From: Lachnospiraceae bacterium
Lineage (GTDB): Bacteria > Bacillota > Clostridia > Lachnospirales > Lachnospiraceae
Direction of reading: 5' to 3'
Assembly (NCBI GenBank): GCA_024699325.1
Contig: JAILPS010000012.1
Coordinates: 1-64,000, forward strand
Length of the DNA stretch: 64,000 nucleotides
Shown: positions 19,010 through 28,590 of the stretch, in pieces
How positions within the stretch are numbered: the stretch's first letter is position 1
Layout: each line of letters begins with the position of its first letter
Notes under the pieces: generated by a model
Told to the model about the DNA's origin: nothing
What the model saw: only the letters and a program-made list of their open reading frames with translations
The model's database searches: none
Position numbers and translations under genes: made by a program

Positions 19010-20665
19010 TCACACAGGGAATACGCTTCCTCCCACAAACTCTCTAAGTATCGAATCGTTTGGCACCTGATCAGCAGGTATCGCAAGAAAATAGCTCAAA
19101 AACTTCAGCAGTCTCTTGGCCTCTATGTACTCCTTACTGTTTCTTGGAACAGAGAACAGTAGCGGCTCAACATAGGTTTTGAGAACCGGAAGCTCGTAGC
19201 ACATGGCTGAGTTAAACACCACGTCCGCAGTCTCCTGGAACGGGAAGATGTTCTTCTCCTCTCCCCTCCTCACGCTCTCCCATCTGGCGATGGTCTCCGT
19301 GGCGCTGATGCCTCGTCTGGCGGCGTCCCTTGCCATTCTTCTGAGGAGTCTTCCGTCAGTGGTTGAGACGCGGTTGTGTTCGTCCACGTTGAGCTGCGTC
19401 AGAGCGCTTATGTAGACCTTGAACATATTTTCTGCGGGAAGATTAGGATAGAGTGCCGGATTTAAGCAGTGGATGCCCTCAATGATGAGAATATCATCCT
19501 CGTTAAGCTTGAGGAATTCACCCCTGTACTCCCTGAAGCCCGTCTTAAAATTATATCTCGGCATCTCAATCTGCTCCCCGTTAAGAAGCATATTCATATC
19601 CCTGTTAAATGCTTTGACATCGATGCTGTCGATGTCCTCGAAGTTGTAATCCCCGTTCTCGTCCCTCGGGCAGTCCTCGCGGTTGATAAAATAATCATCC
19701 ACGCCGATTGGATGTGGCTTGTAGCCCTGTGCCCTAAGCTGAATGGACAGCCTGTGGGAGAAGGAAGTCTTGCCCGAAGAGGAAGGCCCCGCGATCATGA
19801 TGAACTTCACATTGCCCCTGTCCTTGATGGCCTTCACAATGTTTGCAAGCTCCTGATTCTGCTGTGTCTCCTGGATGAGCATGATATCGTTGATGGTCCT
19901 GTTTACGATCTTCTCGTTTAGGTCCGCAACGCAGCTGACGTTAAGCGCCGCGCTCCATTTGGACGATTCGATGAGCTTGGCTGTGACCTTATTCTGCGGC
20001 TTGAACTCCTCCAGCTTCCTGGGGGAATTCTTCGTGGGCATCTGTAAAACCAGGCCCTCGCCGTACTGATATAGCTTAAAATACTTCACATACCCTGTGG
20101 ACGGAACCATGTAGCCATAGAAGTAATCGTAGTAGCCGTCGAGCTCATAGAGGTTGATCTTAGAGCTCATGCGGTACTTAAACAGCCTCTCCTTGTCGTG
20201 CATGCCCAGGCTGCCAAACAGCTTGATGGCGTCCTCGACATCCACCGTTCTCTTGCAGATCGGCAGGTTTAGGTCGCACAGACTGTGCATCCTTCTCTCA
20301 ACCTTATCGATAAGCTCTGCATCTAGCGAAAAATCACCGCGAGCTCTTATGTAGTAGCCCTTGCTCACGGAGAAATCCACAAACACATCGCAGGCCTTAC
20401 CGCTTCCAACCACATCGTAAAATGCTTTGAGGAACACAAAAACCGCGCTTCTCCTGTAGGTCTCGTTGCCCACCTTGTCAGCTCCTGTGATGAAGTCAAT
20501 CTCACCGTCACAGTAAATCTTGTGGGACAGTTCTCTGAGTCTTCCATCATGTGTGCACAGGATGATGTCATCCACATAATCCTTCTGAAAATCCTTAGAC
20601 ACCGCCAGATAGGTTGTGCCCTCCTCGTAATCGTAAACCCTTCCATCAATAGTCAGCTTAACCAT
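19010..20665 (-). CDS. TGS-domain nucleoside (uridine-type) kinase
   Basis: The protein joins an N-terminal TGS-like domain and a threonyl-tRNA-synthetase-like second domain (about residues 60-220) to a C-terminal P-loop kinase of the uridine kinase/phosphoribulokinase family. The P-loop is GPSSSGKTSFSHRL at about residue 295, and IIEGIHCLNP is the expected Walker B-like strand. Such fusions are widespread in Clostridia and are usually annotated as nucleoside kinase; the exact substrate is not shown by the sequence. The start overlaps the trmK stop by 8 bases and uses TAGGAG. Its length of 551 residues is usual for the fusion. Confidence 0.88.
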   Translation of the reverse strand: MVKLTIDGRVYDYEEGTTYLAVSKDFQKDYVDDIILCTHDGRLRELSHKIYCDGEIDFITGADKVGNETYRRSAVFVFLKAFYDVVGSGKACDVFVDFSVSKGYYIRARGDFSLDAELIDKVERRMHSLCDLNLPICKRTVDVEDAIKLFGSLGMHDKERLFKYRMSSKINLYELDGYYDYFYGYMVPSTGYVKYFKLYQYGEGLVLQMPTKNSPRKLEEFKPQNKVTAKLIESSKWSAALNVSCVADLNEKIVNRTINDIMLIQETQQNQELANIVKAIKDRGNVKFIMIAGPSSSGKTSFSHRLSIQLRAQGYKPHPIGVDDYFINREDCPRDENGDYNFEDIDSIDVKAFNRDMNMLLNGEQIEMPRYNFKTGFREYRGEFLKLNEDDILIIEGIHCLNPALYPNLPAENMFKVYISALTQLNVDEHNRVSTTDGRLLRRMARDAARRGISATETIARWESVRRGEEKNIFPFQETADVVFNSAMCYELPVLKTYVEPLLFSVPRNSKEYIEAKRLLKFLSYFLAIPADQVPNDSILREFVGGSVFPV

Positions 20666-21341
20666 AGTAATCTCCTAATACATTATCTATAAATCTTATC
20701 CTGTTTAAGTTCTTAACCCCTGCCGGGATGCTCTTGTCGGGAAGTCCGTCAAGCACCCTAAGCGCCAGCTGTCTCTCCTTTAGAATATATCCCTTAAGTG
20801 TCTCGTCCCGCCTCATAAGCGGATGCCTGCCATAATTAAGCTCCGCCTCATTATAGCACTGTGGCATCCCAATATATTGGGATTTGATTAAAAAGTAATA
20901 TTTTTCTTCCTCAAAAACCACCTGCTCATCATTTATGTCATAGCCGCTTTCTAAAAGAAACCTTCTAAAATCATAAATCTCTGACTGAGGTCCTAAAACA
21001 AGCCTGTCAGCGCCTCTAAAAACCTCGGGCTTAGCCTCCATGATGCTTCTAATCAGCGCCCCTCCCATTCCGCATATGGTGATGGCGTCAGCCTCGCCCA
21101 CATTTAGCTTGTCGGCGCCGTCTGAGAGTCTAAGCTCAATCCTGTCAGAAAGCCCTGCACGGCTCACATTATCTGTCGCCTTACCTAAAGGTCCGCTTCT
21201 CACATCCATGGCGATGGCTCTCTCACATATTCCATTTTCCACCATATATATAGGCACAAAGCCGTGGTCGCAGCCTATATCGGCCACGCACACGGCTCTT
21301 TCTACCATAGACGTTACCGTCTGCAATCTTTTTGAAATCAT
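20658..21341 (-). CDS. trmK: tRNA (adenine22-N1)-methyltransferase TrmK
   Basis: TrmK transfers a methyl group from S-adenosylmethionine to N1 of adenine 22 in tRNA. The SAM-binding motif ADIGCDHGFVPIY is at about residues 19-31, and ITICGMGGALIRSIM carries the GMGG loop typical of this family. It ends with ILKERQLALRVLDGL, a helix seen in TrmK C-termini. The start is 1 base past the dnaG stop and the stop overlaps the downstream kinase. In many Firmicutes rpoD lies between dnaG and trmK; here it is absent. Confidence 0.93.
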   Translation of the reverse strand: MISKRLQTVTSMVERAVCVADIGCDHGFVPIYMVENGICERAIAMDVRSGPLGKATDNVSRAGLSDRIELRLSDGADKLNVGEADAITICGMGGALIRSIMEAKPEVFRGADRLVLGPQSEIYDFRRFLLESGYDINDEQVVFEEEKYYFLIKSQYIGMPQCYNEAELNYGRHPLMRRDETLKGYILKERQLALRVLDGLPDKSIPAGVKNLNRIRFIDNVLGDYYG

Positions 21342-21342
21342 A

Positions 21343-23103
21343 TTATTCCAGGGTGATTTTAAGCGTCTCCAGCTTCCTCTTGGCTATGATGATATTCATC
21401 AGCTCACTGGGATCGGCGCTGGCACCCTTCTTCTCCAAACTACTTTTTTTGATACGTTTTACAGCCTCCGTGAAGGCCTTGCTCTTGTCGAGACTGTTCA
21501 TCTCCTTCGGCCTGTCCATCTGGAAGAGCGCGCTCGCCTTCTTATAATCCTCCTCGTCGTTTATAAACGAGCTGATTATCTGTCCTGGGTTGACGCTTCC
21601 CTCCTTCGCCTGCTCGAATATCCTCTCGGCAACCTTCCGGTAGAGCTCGCTTGAGAAGTCCGAAGGGTCGATGATTCCCTCAATTTTGCTGTAGACCTTT
21701 GGCTCCTCGCTGATCCACGTCAGCAGCAGTCTCTCGGTCTTGGCCGCGCCCTCCTCCTTCTCCTTCGTCCTGTTGTTTGCCCGGGGCGCATCGTAGGAGT
21801 TGTTGGCACCAGGCACAATCCTTGAGCCCAACTTATTAACCTTCTTCTTCATATCGGCGTAGTCAATCTTCTCCTGCTTGCACACCGCCTCCATGTAGTT
21901 GGTTCTCTCAATCTCGTCCTCGAATATGAGAAGCATTTTGGCAACCTCGTCCACGAAGTTTGTCTTGTCGGCAGGATCGCTTAGGTTGTATTTCTCCCTG
22001 AGGCATGTCACCTCAAACAGAAATGCATTCTGTGCCGCGTCAATTCGCTTCTGGTATTCCTCAGGGCCTAATGCCTTAATGAATTCGTCCGGGTCCTTAT
22101 ACGGCTTCATGGTTAAAACGCTTATCTCCAGGCCACCCGTTCTGAGTATCGGGATGGCGCGAAGCGCCGCCTTAATTCCCGCGCCGTCGCTGTCAAATGT
22201 CAGCACCACCTTCTTCACATAGCGCCTTATCACGCTGCAGTGGTTAGATGTAAATGCTGTTCCAAGCGCCGCAACCGCGTTGGTAAATCCGGCCTGGTGA
22301 AGGCTTATGACGTCCATGTAGCCCTCGCAGATCAGAAAGTAATCCCTCCTGCTCTTCTTGGCGGCGTGCAGTCCGTAGAGGTTTCTGCTCTTGTCGAATA
22401 TCTTCGTCTCAGGAGAGTTTAGATACTTCGGCTCGCCCTTGCCCATGACACGCCCGCCAAAAGCGATGACCTTATTGTTCACGTCCATTATAGGGTACAT
22501 AACCCTGTTCCAGAATATGTCATACGGTCCCTTCTCCGAGAAGCGGAATATTCCTGAAGCCTTCATGTCCTGGTCAGAATATCCCTTCTTCTTGAGATAG
22601 TTGTAAAGCGAATCAGACGTTGAAGGCGCAAAGCCCAGGCCAAACTGTCTGATGGTCTCAGGGCTCAGTCCTCTGTTGGTCAGATAGTCAAGAGCGTTCT
22701 TGCCGTAAGGGGTGTAGAGCGCCTTGTAATAAAACATGGCCGCATCCTTATGGATGTCTAAGAGCACATGCCTGGTGTTGTTGTTTCTCTTCTCTTCGTC
22801 AGTGAGCTCAGCCTCCGGGAGTGCTACCCCCGCGCGCTCTGCCAAAACCTTAAGTGCCTCAGGGAATGTATAGTTCTCATACTCCATGAGAAATGTTATC
22901 ACATTACCTCCCACGCCGCATCCGAAGCAGTAATACATCTGCTTGTTTGGGGACACTGAAAATGATGGCGACTTCTCACTGTGAAACGGGCAGAGTCCGA
23001 AGTATGAACTGCCCTTCTTCTGAAGTCTCACGTATGAACCAATCACATCCACAATGTTGTTTCTGGTTCTGACTTCCTCAACCAAATCCTCAGGATAATA
23101 CAT
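21343..23103 (-). CDS. dnaG: DNA primase DnaG
   Basis: DnaG makes the RNA primers for replication. The N-terminal zinc finger is Cys38, His41, Cys59, Cys62 (GLCPFH, YYCFGCG). The TOPRIM catalytic core includes the EGYMDVISLHQAG strand and the LTFDSDGAG and KDPDEFIK acidic motifs. The C-terminal region is presumed to bind DnaB helicase. Its 586 residues match the family. It lies 13 bases downstream of dgt and directly before trmK. Confidence 0.98.
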   Translation of the reverse strand: MYYPEDLVEEVRTRNNIVDVIGSYVRLQKKGSSYFGLCPFHSEKSPSFSVSPNKQMYYCFGCGVGGNVITFLMEYENYTFPEALKVLAERAGVALPEAELTDEEKRNNNTRHVLLDIHKDAAMFYYKALYTPYGKNALDYLTNRGLSPETIRQFGLGFAPSTSDSLYNYLKKKGYSDQDMKASGIFRFSEKGPYDIFWNRVMYPIMDVNNKVIAFGGRVMGKGEPKYLNSPETKIFDKSRNLYGLHAAKKSRRDYFLICEGYMDVISLHQAGFTNAVAALGTAFTSNHCSVIRRYVKKVVLTFDSDGAGIKAALRAIPILRTGGLEISVLTMKPYKDPDEFIKALGPEEYQKRIDAAQNAFLFEVTCLREKYNLSDPADKTNFVDEVAKMLLIFEDEIERTNYMEAVCKQEKIDYADMKKKVNKLGSRIVPGANNSYDAPRANNRTKEKEEGAAKTERLLLTWISEEPKVYSKIEGIIDPSDFSSELYRKVAERIFEQAKEGSVNPGQIISSFINDEEDYKKASALFQMDRPKEMNSLDKSKAFTEAVKRIKKSSLEKKGASADPSELMNIIIAKRKLETLKITLE

Positions 23104-23116
23104 TATCGTTCCTTAT

Positions 23117-24133
23117 CTATTTGCTCCATCCTGCAGGGATGAAGAGTTCTTCAAACTTGTTGGTAGCATAGTAATCCGTCATGCCCGCGATGTAGTCGCC
23201 GACGATGACGCCCTGTGGCGAATTCTCCTTCCAGCCCACCTCGATATACTCCCTGGGCAGAAGTCCGATGTTGTCACAGTAGTACTGATAGAGCATCTTG
23301 ATCATGTTCTCGGCCTTCTTCTCCTGGCCCTTCACAGTGGGATTTACATACACATGCTCAAACATGAACTGTCTAAGCCCCACTACGCACTCGCGAAACT
23401 CCTCAGACATCTGAATCTTGTCTGTGCCAATGCTGTTAAATATCACGTTGTGGATGATATTGTCCATTCTGTCGTGGACATTTTCTCCTAAAACATCTCT
23501 GTAGGCCTTCGGCACGTCCGTATCCTTCAAAACTCCGGCCCTTATGGCGTCGTCGATGTCGTGGCTGATATAGGCGATTTTGTCGGAGAATCTCACAACC
23601 TGTCCCTCAAGAGTTGCAGGCGTATCGCCACTTCCGTGGTTTAATATGCCGTCCCTTACCTCCCAGGTAAGATTGAGTCCCTCGCCGTCCTTCTCGAGCT
23701 TATCCACCACTCTTAGACTCTGCTCTGAGTGCTTAAACCTAAGTCCAAATGTTTTATATATGTCGTTAAGAGCCCGCTCTCCGGCGTGGCCAAAAGGCGT
23801 ATGTCCTAAGTCGTGCCCCAGAGCAATCGCCTCCACCAGGTCCTCATTTAACGCGAGAGCCTTCGCGATGGTCTTGGATATCTGTGCGACCTCTAAGGTG
23901 TGAGTCAGTCTCTCCCTGTAGTGGTCCCCCTCAGGCGCCAAAAAAACCTGTGTCTTATGCTTTAAGCGTCTGAAACTCTTGGAGTGGATAATTCTGTCGC
24001 GGTCGCGCTGAAACTCCGTTCTCACGTCGCTTGGCTCCTCATAGAGCGCTCTGCCCATCGTGTCACGGGCGTGAACAGCATAGGGGCTAAGTATCTTATC
24101 CTCCCTCTCCTCAATCATCTCACGAATATCCAT
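23117..24133 (-). CDS. dgt: dGTP triphosphohydrolase-like HD protein
   Basis: Enzymes of this family hydrolyse dGTP or other dNTPs to the nucleoside and triphosphate and so influence dNTP pools. The HD metal site is visible as His78, His107-Asp108 and a downstream Asp in AYISHDIDDAI, with GHDLGHTPFGHAGE as the signature. The length, 338 residues, fits the short Firmicutes form. ATG 24133 follows GGAGG. It is the first gene in the dgt-dnaG-trmK-kinase-addBA row, which has gaps of 20 bases or less, apart from overlap. Confidence 0.93.
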   Translation of the reverse strand: MDIREMIEEREDKILSPYAVHARDTMGRALYEEPSDVRTEFQRDRDRIIHSKSFRRLKHKTQVFLAPEGDHYRERLTHTLEVAQISKTIAKALALNEDLVEAIALGHDLGHTPFGHAGERALNDIYKTFGLRFKHSEQSLRVVDKLEKDGEGLNLTWEVRDGILNHGSGDTPATLEGQVVRFSDKIAYISHDIDDAIRAGVLKDTDVPKAYRDVLGENVHDRMDNIIHNVIFNSIGTDKIQMSEEFRECVVGLRQFMFEHVYVNPTVKGQEKKAENMIKMLYQYYCDNIGLLPREYIEVGWKENSPQGVIVGDYIAGMTDYYATNKFEELFIPAGWSK

Positions 24134-24149
24134 GGCTTCCTCCGTCTAA

Positions 24150-25136
24150 TCACTGGTAGTTAGGTGTTCCATTTAACTGAAGAATTGCGTAGTTGCCCTT
24201 ATCGGCACCGACCCAGATTACAACACATATATGTCCGTCGCTTAGATACCAGTCAAGCTCGTGCTGCAGATCGTCTGTAAACACAGGATCGTACACATAT
24301 GCCTTCGCAAGGCCCTCATTGTCATAGGTCTCAAACACCTTGTCCTCGCCCCTGATAACCGTGTAGTTGCCCTCTGCGATATCGTTGTAGGCCTTCATGA
24401 CACCGTACATAGTCTCAAGATTCAAAACCGTACCCGTCATTCTGTCCACTGTGAAGTAGTATCTGTACTCCCTCTCCTTCTCGTACCTCAAATCGCCCTT
24501 GTCATGCATGACGGTTCCGGCGAATTCAAATGATACGAACCTTGTCTCATTGAGAGTTGTGCACTTTAAATTAACCCACAGATCCCACATCTGAAATCTC
24601 TCGACATACTTATTCAGACAGTATGGCTCGATAAGCTTGTTAATCTTGTCCGTGGCCGCCTCGTCCCAGCACAGTATGCCGGGGTAATCCTCGATGCAGT
24701 ACTCCACATTGATAGGATTGCCCTCTTCGTCAACCCAGATGTCGTCGTGTGGAGAGTACACCAGCATATAGTCGGTCCACACGCCGTTCTCGTCGATTGG
24801 CATGACCTTGGACAGTCTTCTGTCGATTGCCAAATCTATGTACTCTATGGTCTCATTTTCGTTGTCGTTGCCAAAATGTGAGCTGGTCGGCGTGTCAATA
24901 TCGATTACGATATCTAAACCTTCAGTGGTCTCCACAGTCTCTGTCTCAGGCGCCCCGGTAGTCTCTGCTGCCTGTGCCTCCTCTGTGGTGGACTCAGACT
25001 CTGAAGCGCTGGTGGTTTCTACGGTACTGTTTGGCTGCGCCGTGGTTGGATTAACGTCAACCTGCTCGTAGAGAGCGCATCCGCCAAGCATGGAAACCGT
25101 CAGAGCCATGGACATAATTCTATAAATCTTTCTCAT
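24150..25136 (-). CDS. Lipoprotein of unknown function
   Basis: The 328-residue protein has a lipoprotein signal with lipobox MLGGC (lipidated Cys about residue 21). A Thr/Ser/Glu-rich linker (about 30-75) leads to a globular domain with many Tyr and Trp residues. The second half, with YYFTVDRMTGTVLNLETMY and a C-terminal ICVVIWVGADKGNYAIL strand, is reminiscent of DUF3298/RsiV-like domains, but I could not confirm this. It sits 9 bases from the SGNH hydrolase gene and 16 bases from dgt. The function is unknown. Confidence 0.7.
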   Translation of the reverse strand: MRKIYRIMSMALTVSMLGGCALYEQVDVNPTTAQPNSTVETTSASESESTTEEAQAAETTGAPETETVETTEGLDIVIDIDTPTSSHFGNDNENETIEYIDLAIDRRLSKVMPIDENGVWTDYMLVYSPHDDIWVDEEGNPINVEYCIEDYPGILCWDEAATDKINKLIEPYCLNKYVERFQMWDLWVNLKCTTLNETRFVSFEFAGTVMHDKGDLRYEKEREYRYYFTVDRMTGTVLNLETMYGVMKAYNDIAEGNYTVIRGEDKVFETYDNEGLAKAYVYDPVFTDDLQHELDWYLSDGHICVVIWVGADKGNYAILQLNGTPNYQ

Positions 25137-25144
25137 AAAAACTC

Positions 25145-26284
25145 CTAAACTAATTCCTTGATCTTCTTAACCAGCACCTTGGCAGCCTCCTCGTGGTTCT
25201 TAGGACCCGGGTGAGCTCTGCTTCCAACTGTCTCATCATTAGTTTCAGGAAGTCTCACATAGTAGACCTCATAATCCTCTGAAGCAGCCTTATATTCGTC
25301 GATTGCCTTCACAATCGGCTCCTCCATAAATGTTCCGAGCATTCCGTATGCCCAGAGTATCTTTGAATTAGGGTTGTGATATCTAAGCTCTGCCAAAAAC
25401 AGCTTGCATTTGTCGATGAATTTTCTCACATCCTCCTCGACAAATGTTCCATCCTCGTTAAGCCTCTGTTTAGTAATGCGCCCTGACACAGGGTCCACGT
25501 ACTCGGGGCTGTTAAACGCTCCACCGTCGTTGGTTCCGAGATTTACAACTATCACATCTGCGGACCATTTAGAAAAATCATACGGCTTATCGGACCCCAT
25601 CTTATGATTGTTATCGCCCCACACCACACCACATAACTTCGAATAGTGGTCAGGAATGCTGCAGTCAGGGTTATTGTCCCAGCCTGTCAGAACTCCCCAG
25701 CCGCTCTGGCTCACAATATGGTAATCCGCATCTAACATATCAGCAGTGATGGTCGCATATTCGTGCACGGAATCGAAAAACATGCTTATCCAGTCCCACT
25801 CGTCGTGCGCCCCGATAACGCCCTCGCCGCTTGTGATGCTGTCTCCTATAAACTCAAGCTTGAGCTTCTTCTCAGGAAGCGGCACGAATTCGCCGTCCGT
25901 AAGTATGCTCCAGATCTTCAGGCCGTGCTCGTCGTCACTGCTCATCGCCTGCACATCCTTAAACAGTCTGATGGTCTTCTCGTTCTCCTTCGTCATATTT
26001 CTGATGACAGGTATGAAGTACCTTCCCTTGGGGAGCATGGTTCTGGAGTTAAACGCCCCGTCAACCGTGGTGCTGACCCAGGGCTCGTAGATATTGTAGG
26101 AGCTCTCCACCTCTATCCACACCTCGCCCGCCTTCACGCGAAACTCTATTCCGCTGGCTGTCCAGAACAGATTCAGAGGATATACATCCCCCGAATATCT
26201 TCCGTAAACTCTAAGGTTTTCTATATCTTTAAGCTCGTATCTGACCAGATTCTCATTGGTTATGGTGATTTCATTATCAAACAT
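25145..26284 (-). CDS. SGNH/GDSL-family hydrolase, CE2-like carbohydrate esterase
   Basis: The layout matches carbohydrate esterase family 2: an N-terminal jelly-roll domain (about residues 1-125) and a C-terminal SGNH hydrolase. Block I is FIGDSITSGEG with nucleophile Ser149. The Asn block is VNLGTNDGG and the catalytic His lies in AHPGPKNH near residue 357. CE2 enzymes deacetylate plant-type polysaccharides. No signal peptide is visible, so the enzyme should act in the cytoplasm, perhaps on imported acetylated oligosaccharides. It is 33 bases downstream of the ECF S-component gene and might share its transcript; a functional link to cobalamin is not evident. Confidence 0.82.
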   Translation of the reverse strand: MFDNEITITNENLVRYELKDIENLRVYGRYSGDVYPLNLFWTASGIEFRVKAGEVWIEVESSYNIYEPWVSTTVDGAFNSRTMLPKGRYFIPVIRNMTKENEKTIRLFKDVQAMSSDDEHGLKIWSILTDGEFVPLPEKKLKLEFIGDSITSGEGVIGAHDEWDWISMFFDSVHEYATITADMLDADYHIVSQSGWGVLTGWDNNPDCSIPDHYSKLCGVVWGDNNHKMGSDKPYDFSKWSADVIVVNLGTNDGGAFNSPEYVDPVSGRITKQRLNEDGTFVEEDVRKFIDKCKLFLAELRYHNPNSKILWAYGMLGTFMEEPIVKAIDEYKAASEDYEVYYVRLPETNDETVGSRAHPGPKNHEEAAKVLVKKIKELV

Positions 26285-26317
26285 ATAACACCTCCGAATA
26301 TATGTTTACATTCTATA

Positions 26318-27016
26318 CTAATCTTGGCTTCTATGCAAGTCACTGTTTATATCATATTTGATAAAAATTCTGTCCATCTTGCGCCTCATCGGACCTATCA
26401 GCACGAAGAGGAATATGCAGTTGCTGACCATATATATAACCATGGTCGGAAGCGCTCCAGTCACATAAAACATAAATCTCTCTATGTTAAATGTGTTCTC
26501 CATCCACATGGTTGTCCATATGTCCATGACCAGGGAATACAGGCACCCCGTAATCATGCCGTATATAAGAAGCACCGCCTTACTGTTCATCAGCCTTCTG
26601 CCAAGCAGCCCCGCGCCAAAACCTACCAGTCCCCAGCTAAGCATTTGAAATGCTGTCCAGGGGCCCTGCCCGAAGTAGAAGTTTGACAAAACAGCCGTCA
26701 GACTTCCACACATAAAACCGTAAACCGGCCCCATGTACATTCCGCAGATTATGGTTATCGCGGTGACAGGCTTGAAGCTTGGAAGGGGCGCAAATACAAA
26801 CCTTCCCACAGTGTTTAGCGCAATCAAAACCGCAAGTATAACATTTTTCGTTGTGTCATTCTTCCTCTCAAAGCTTAAGAAAAACGGCACGATGCACAGA
26901 GCGCTGACCGCTATGCACACATACGACCAGGAGCTGTCGTCAAACACAAATGCTCCGGCGAGCACCAGCACTGTGATAAGCCCCAGCCATATTACAATCT
27001 TAATCTTAGTTTTCAT
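26318..27016 (-). CDS. ECF transporter S component, probable corrinoid specificity
   Basis: S components bind the vitamin and topple in the membrane when coupled to EcfAA'T. The 232-residue protein has about six membrane segments and the pattern APLPSFKPVTAITIICGMYMGP followed by GSLTAVLSNFYFGQGPWTAFQM, common to a group of ECF S components. The gene overlaps the fused ATPase stop by ATGA and is the sixth gene behind a cobalamin riboswitch. From this context I infer a corrinoid (cobalamin or cobinamide) as substrate; the sequence alone does not decide between this and cobalt-related substrates. It may be CbrT-like. Confidence 0.82.
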   Translation of the reverse strand: MKTKIKIVIWLGLITVLVLAGAFVFDDSSWSYVCIAVSALCIVPFFLSFERKNDTTKNVILAVLIALNTVGRFVFAPLPSFKPVTAITIICGMYMGPVYGFMCGSLTAVLSNFYFGQGPWTAFQMLSWGLVGFGAGLLGRRLMNSKAVLLIYGMITGCLYSLVMDIWTTMWMENTFNIERFMFYVTGALPTMVIYMVSNCIFLFVLIGPMRRKMDRIFIKYDINSDLHRSQD

Positions 27017-28590
27017 GAATAGGCCTTAATAATTTCGTCGACACTTACGGCATCGACATCCCCCGCGATAAGTCTCGCAGGTGTTGTGTAATAGTTATTC
27101 TCCCTGAAGAATCTGTGCGTTTTTTCAGGCTCAGTTATGCCTCCGTCAAAAAACATGTAGGCTTTGTCCGAGGCCATCTGGGCAAACACTGTGTCGTGTG
27201 TGACAAACAGAATGCATCTGCCCTCCTCCTTAAGCCTCTTAAATATGTCAGCTATAACCTTCTTCATGCCCATGTCAAGTCCCTGTGTGGGCTCGTCAAA
27301 CAGCATGATCTTAGCATTTGACATAAACATTTTGCCCATGGCTGCAAGCGCCCTCTGGCCTCCGCTAAGGTCGTAGGGATGCCTGTCAAGAAGCTCCTCT
27401 ATGCCAAGTTTTCGTGAAATATCAGCTATGACAGCGCTGTCTAACCCCATGTATTCGACATAGCTCTCATAGTCAGCTCTAACGCTGTCCTTAAGAAACG
27501 CAAGCTTCGTGTCCTGTGGAAGATACGCCACGCTGCCCTGCGCACTGACCCTGCCCCTCTGCGGCTTGTTTATGCCACACAGAGTTTTTATAAATGTGCT
27601 CTTGCCGCTTCCGTTGCCGCCAAGCACCGCGAGAGTCTCGCCCGCATTTAGGCTTATGGAGGCACCCCTTACGATAAAGGGAGACTTCCTCTCATAGGCG
27701 TAATATATATCCTTCGCTTTAAGGACCTCCTCGCCGCTAGCCTCATCAGAAGTCTCTCTTAGCACATCCCTGTGCGGTTTTCCTTCGAGATATTTCTTGG
27801 CGCTTAGGACTGTGAACTGCCCATCCCAACCCTCTATGCCAAATCTGTCAACCAGCTTAGCCACAGCAGGAAATGCCTCAAATATCCTCTCATTCTTAAC
27901 CGTGCCAATCGCGTTAGCAGGTTCTCCGTCATAAAAAACTCTGCCATTCTTTAATACTATCAGCCTCGAGGCGTAGCTTAGGCAAAACTCCAGGGCGTGC
28001 TCAACCATAACCACGGTTATTCCAAGCTCAGAATTAAGTCTTCTAAGCATTCCCATAAGCCTGTCAGCGCTCACGGGGTCGAGACTTCCCATGGGCTCAT
28101 CAAGCAGTATGACTCTAGGCCTCATGGTCAAAACAGAGGCCAGGCTGAGTATCTGCTTCTGACCGCCTGAGAGCTTGTCAGTTGGCGAGTTTAGCCACTC
28201 ATCCATGCCAAAATAAGAGCTTATCTCGGAGATTCTCCTCCTTATGCTCCCGCTGTCGAGGTTTAGGTTTTCAGGGCCAAAAGCCAGCTCCTGATAGACT
28301 CTGTCCGTCACAATGGACAGCTCATAGTCCTGCCCCATATAGCCGATCGACAGAGAGTTTTCAGAGGTGAGTTTTTCTCCGGCAAACCACACTTCACCCT
28401 CAGTCTTACCTGCGGGCGAGATCTCTGGCTTTAGGAGTTTTAGAAGCGTTGATTTGCCGCTTCCGCTCTCCCCGCAGACAACCACAAACTCCCCCTCGTT
28501 GATATTAATATTTACATCTGTAAGAGCCCTCGTAAAGCCGTTAATGTTCGGATACGAGAAGCTCAGATTCCTGATCTGTAATATTTCCAT
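27013..28590 (-). CDS. Fused double ATPase EcfA-EcfA' of an ECF transporter
   Basis: Two complete ABC ATPase domains are joined in 525 residues. Domain 1 has Walker A CGESGSGKST (about 39-48), LSGGQKQ and VILLDEP. Domain 2 has Walker A GGNGSGKST (about 320), LSGGQRA and IMLFDEP. This is the energising module of an ECF importer and works with EcfT and the S component. The gene overlaps ecfT by 28 bases and the S-component gene by 4, so all three should be made in step. The dedicated module suggests a group I type ECF system rather than one sharing its ATPases. Confidence 0.95.
   Translation of the reverse strand: MEILQIRNLSFSYPNINGFTRALTDVNININEGEFVVVCGESGSGKSTLLKLLKPEISPAGKTEGEVWFAGEKLTSENSLSIGYMGQDYELSIVTDRVYQELAFGPENLNLDSGSIRRRISEISSYFGMDEWLNSPTDKLSGGQKQILSLASVLTMRPRVILLDEPMGSLDPVSADRLMGMLRRLNSELGITVVMVEHALEFCLSYASRLIVLKNGRVFYDGEPANAIGTVKNERIFEAFPAVAKLVDRFGIEGWDGQFTVLSAKKYLEGKPHRDVLRETSDEASGEEVLKAKDIYYAYERKSPFIVRGASISLNAGETLAVLGGNGSGKSTFIKTLCGINKPQRGRVSAQGSVAYLPQDTKLAFLKDSVRADYESYVEYMGLDSAVIADISRKLGIEELLDRHPYDLSGGQRALAAMGKMFMSNAKIMLFDEPTQGLDMGMKKVIADIFKRLKEEGRCILFVTHDTVFAQMASDKAYMFFDGGITEPEKTHRFFRENNYYTTPARLIAGDVDAVSVDEIIKAYS

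Noticed and set aside
25763-26686. 307-codon plus-strand frame opposite the SGNH and S-component genes
   Set aside because: It is antisense to two well-supported genes and shows no recognisable motifs.
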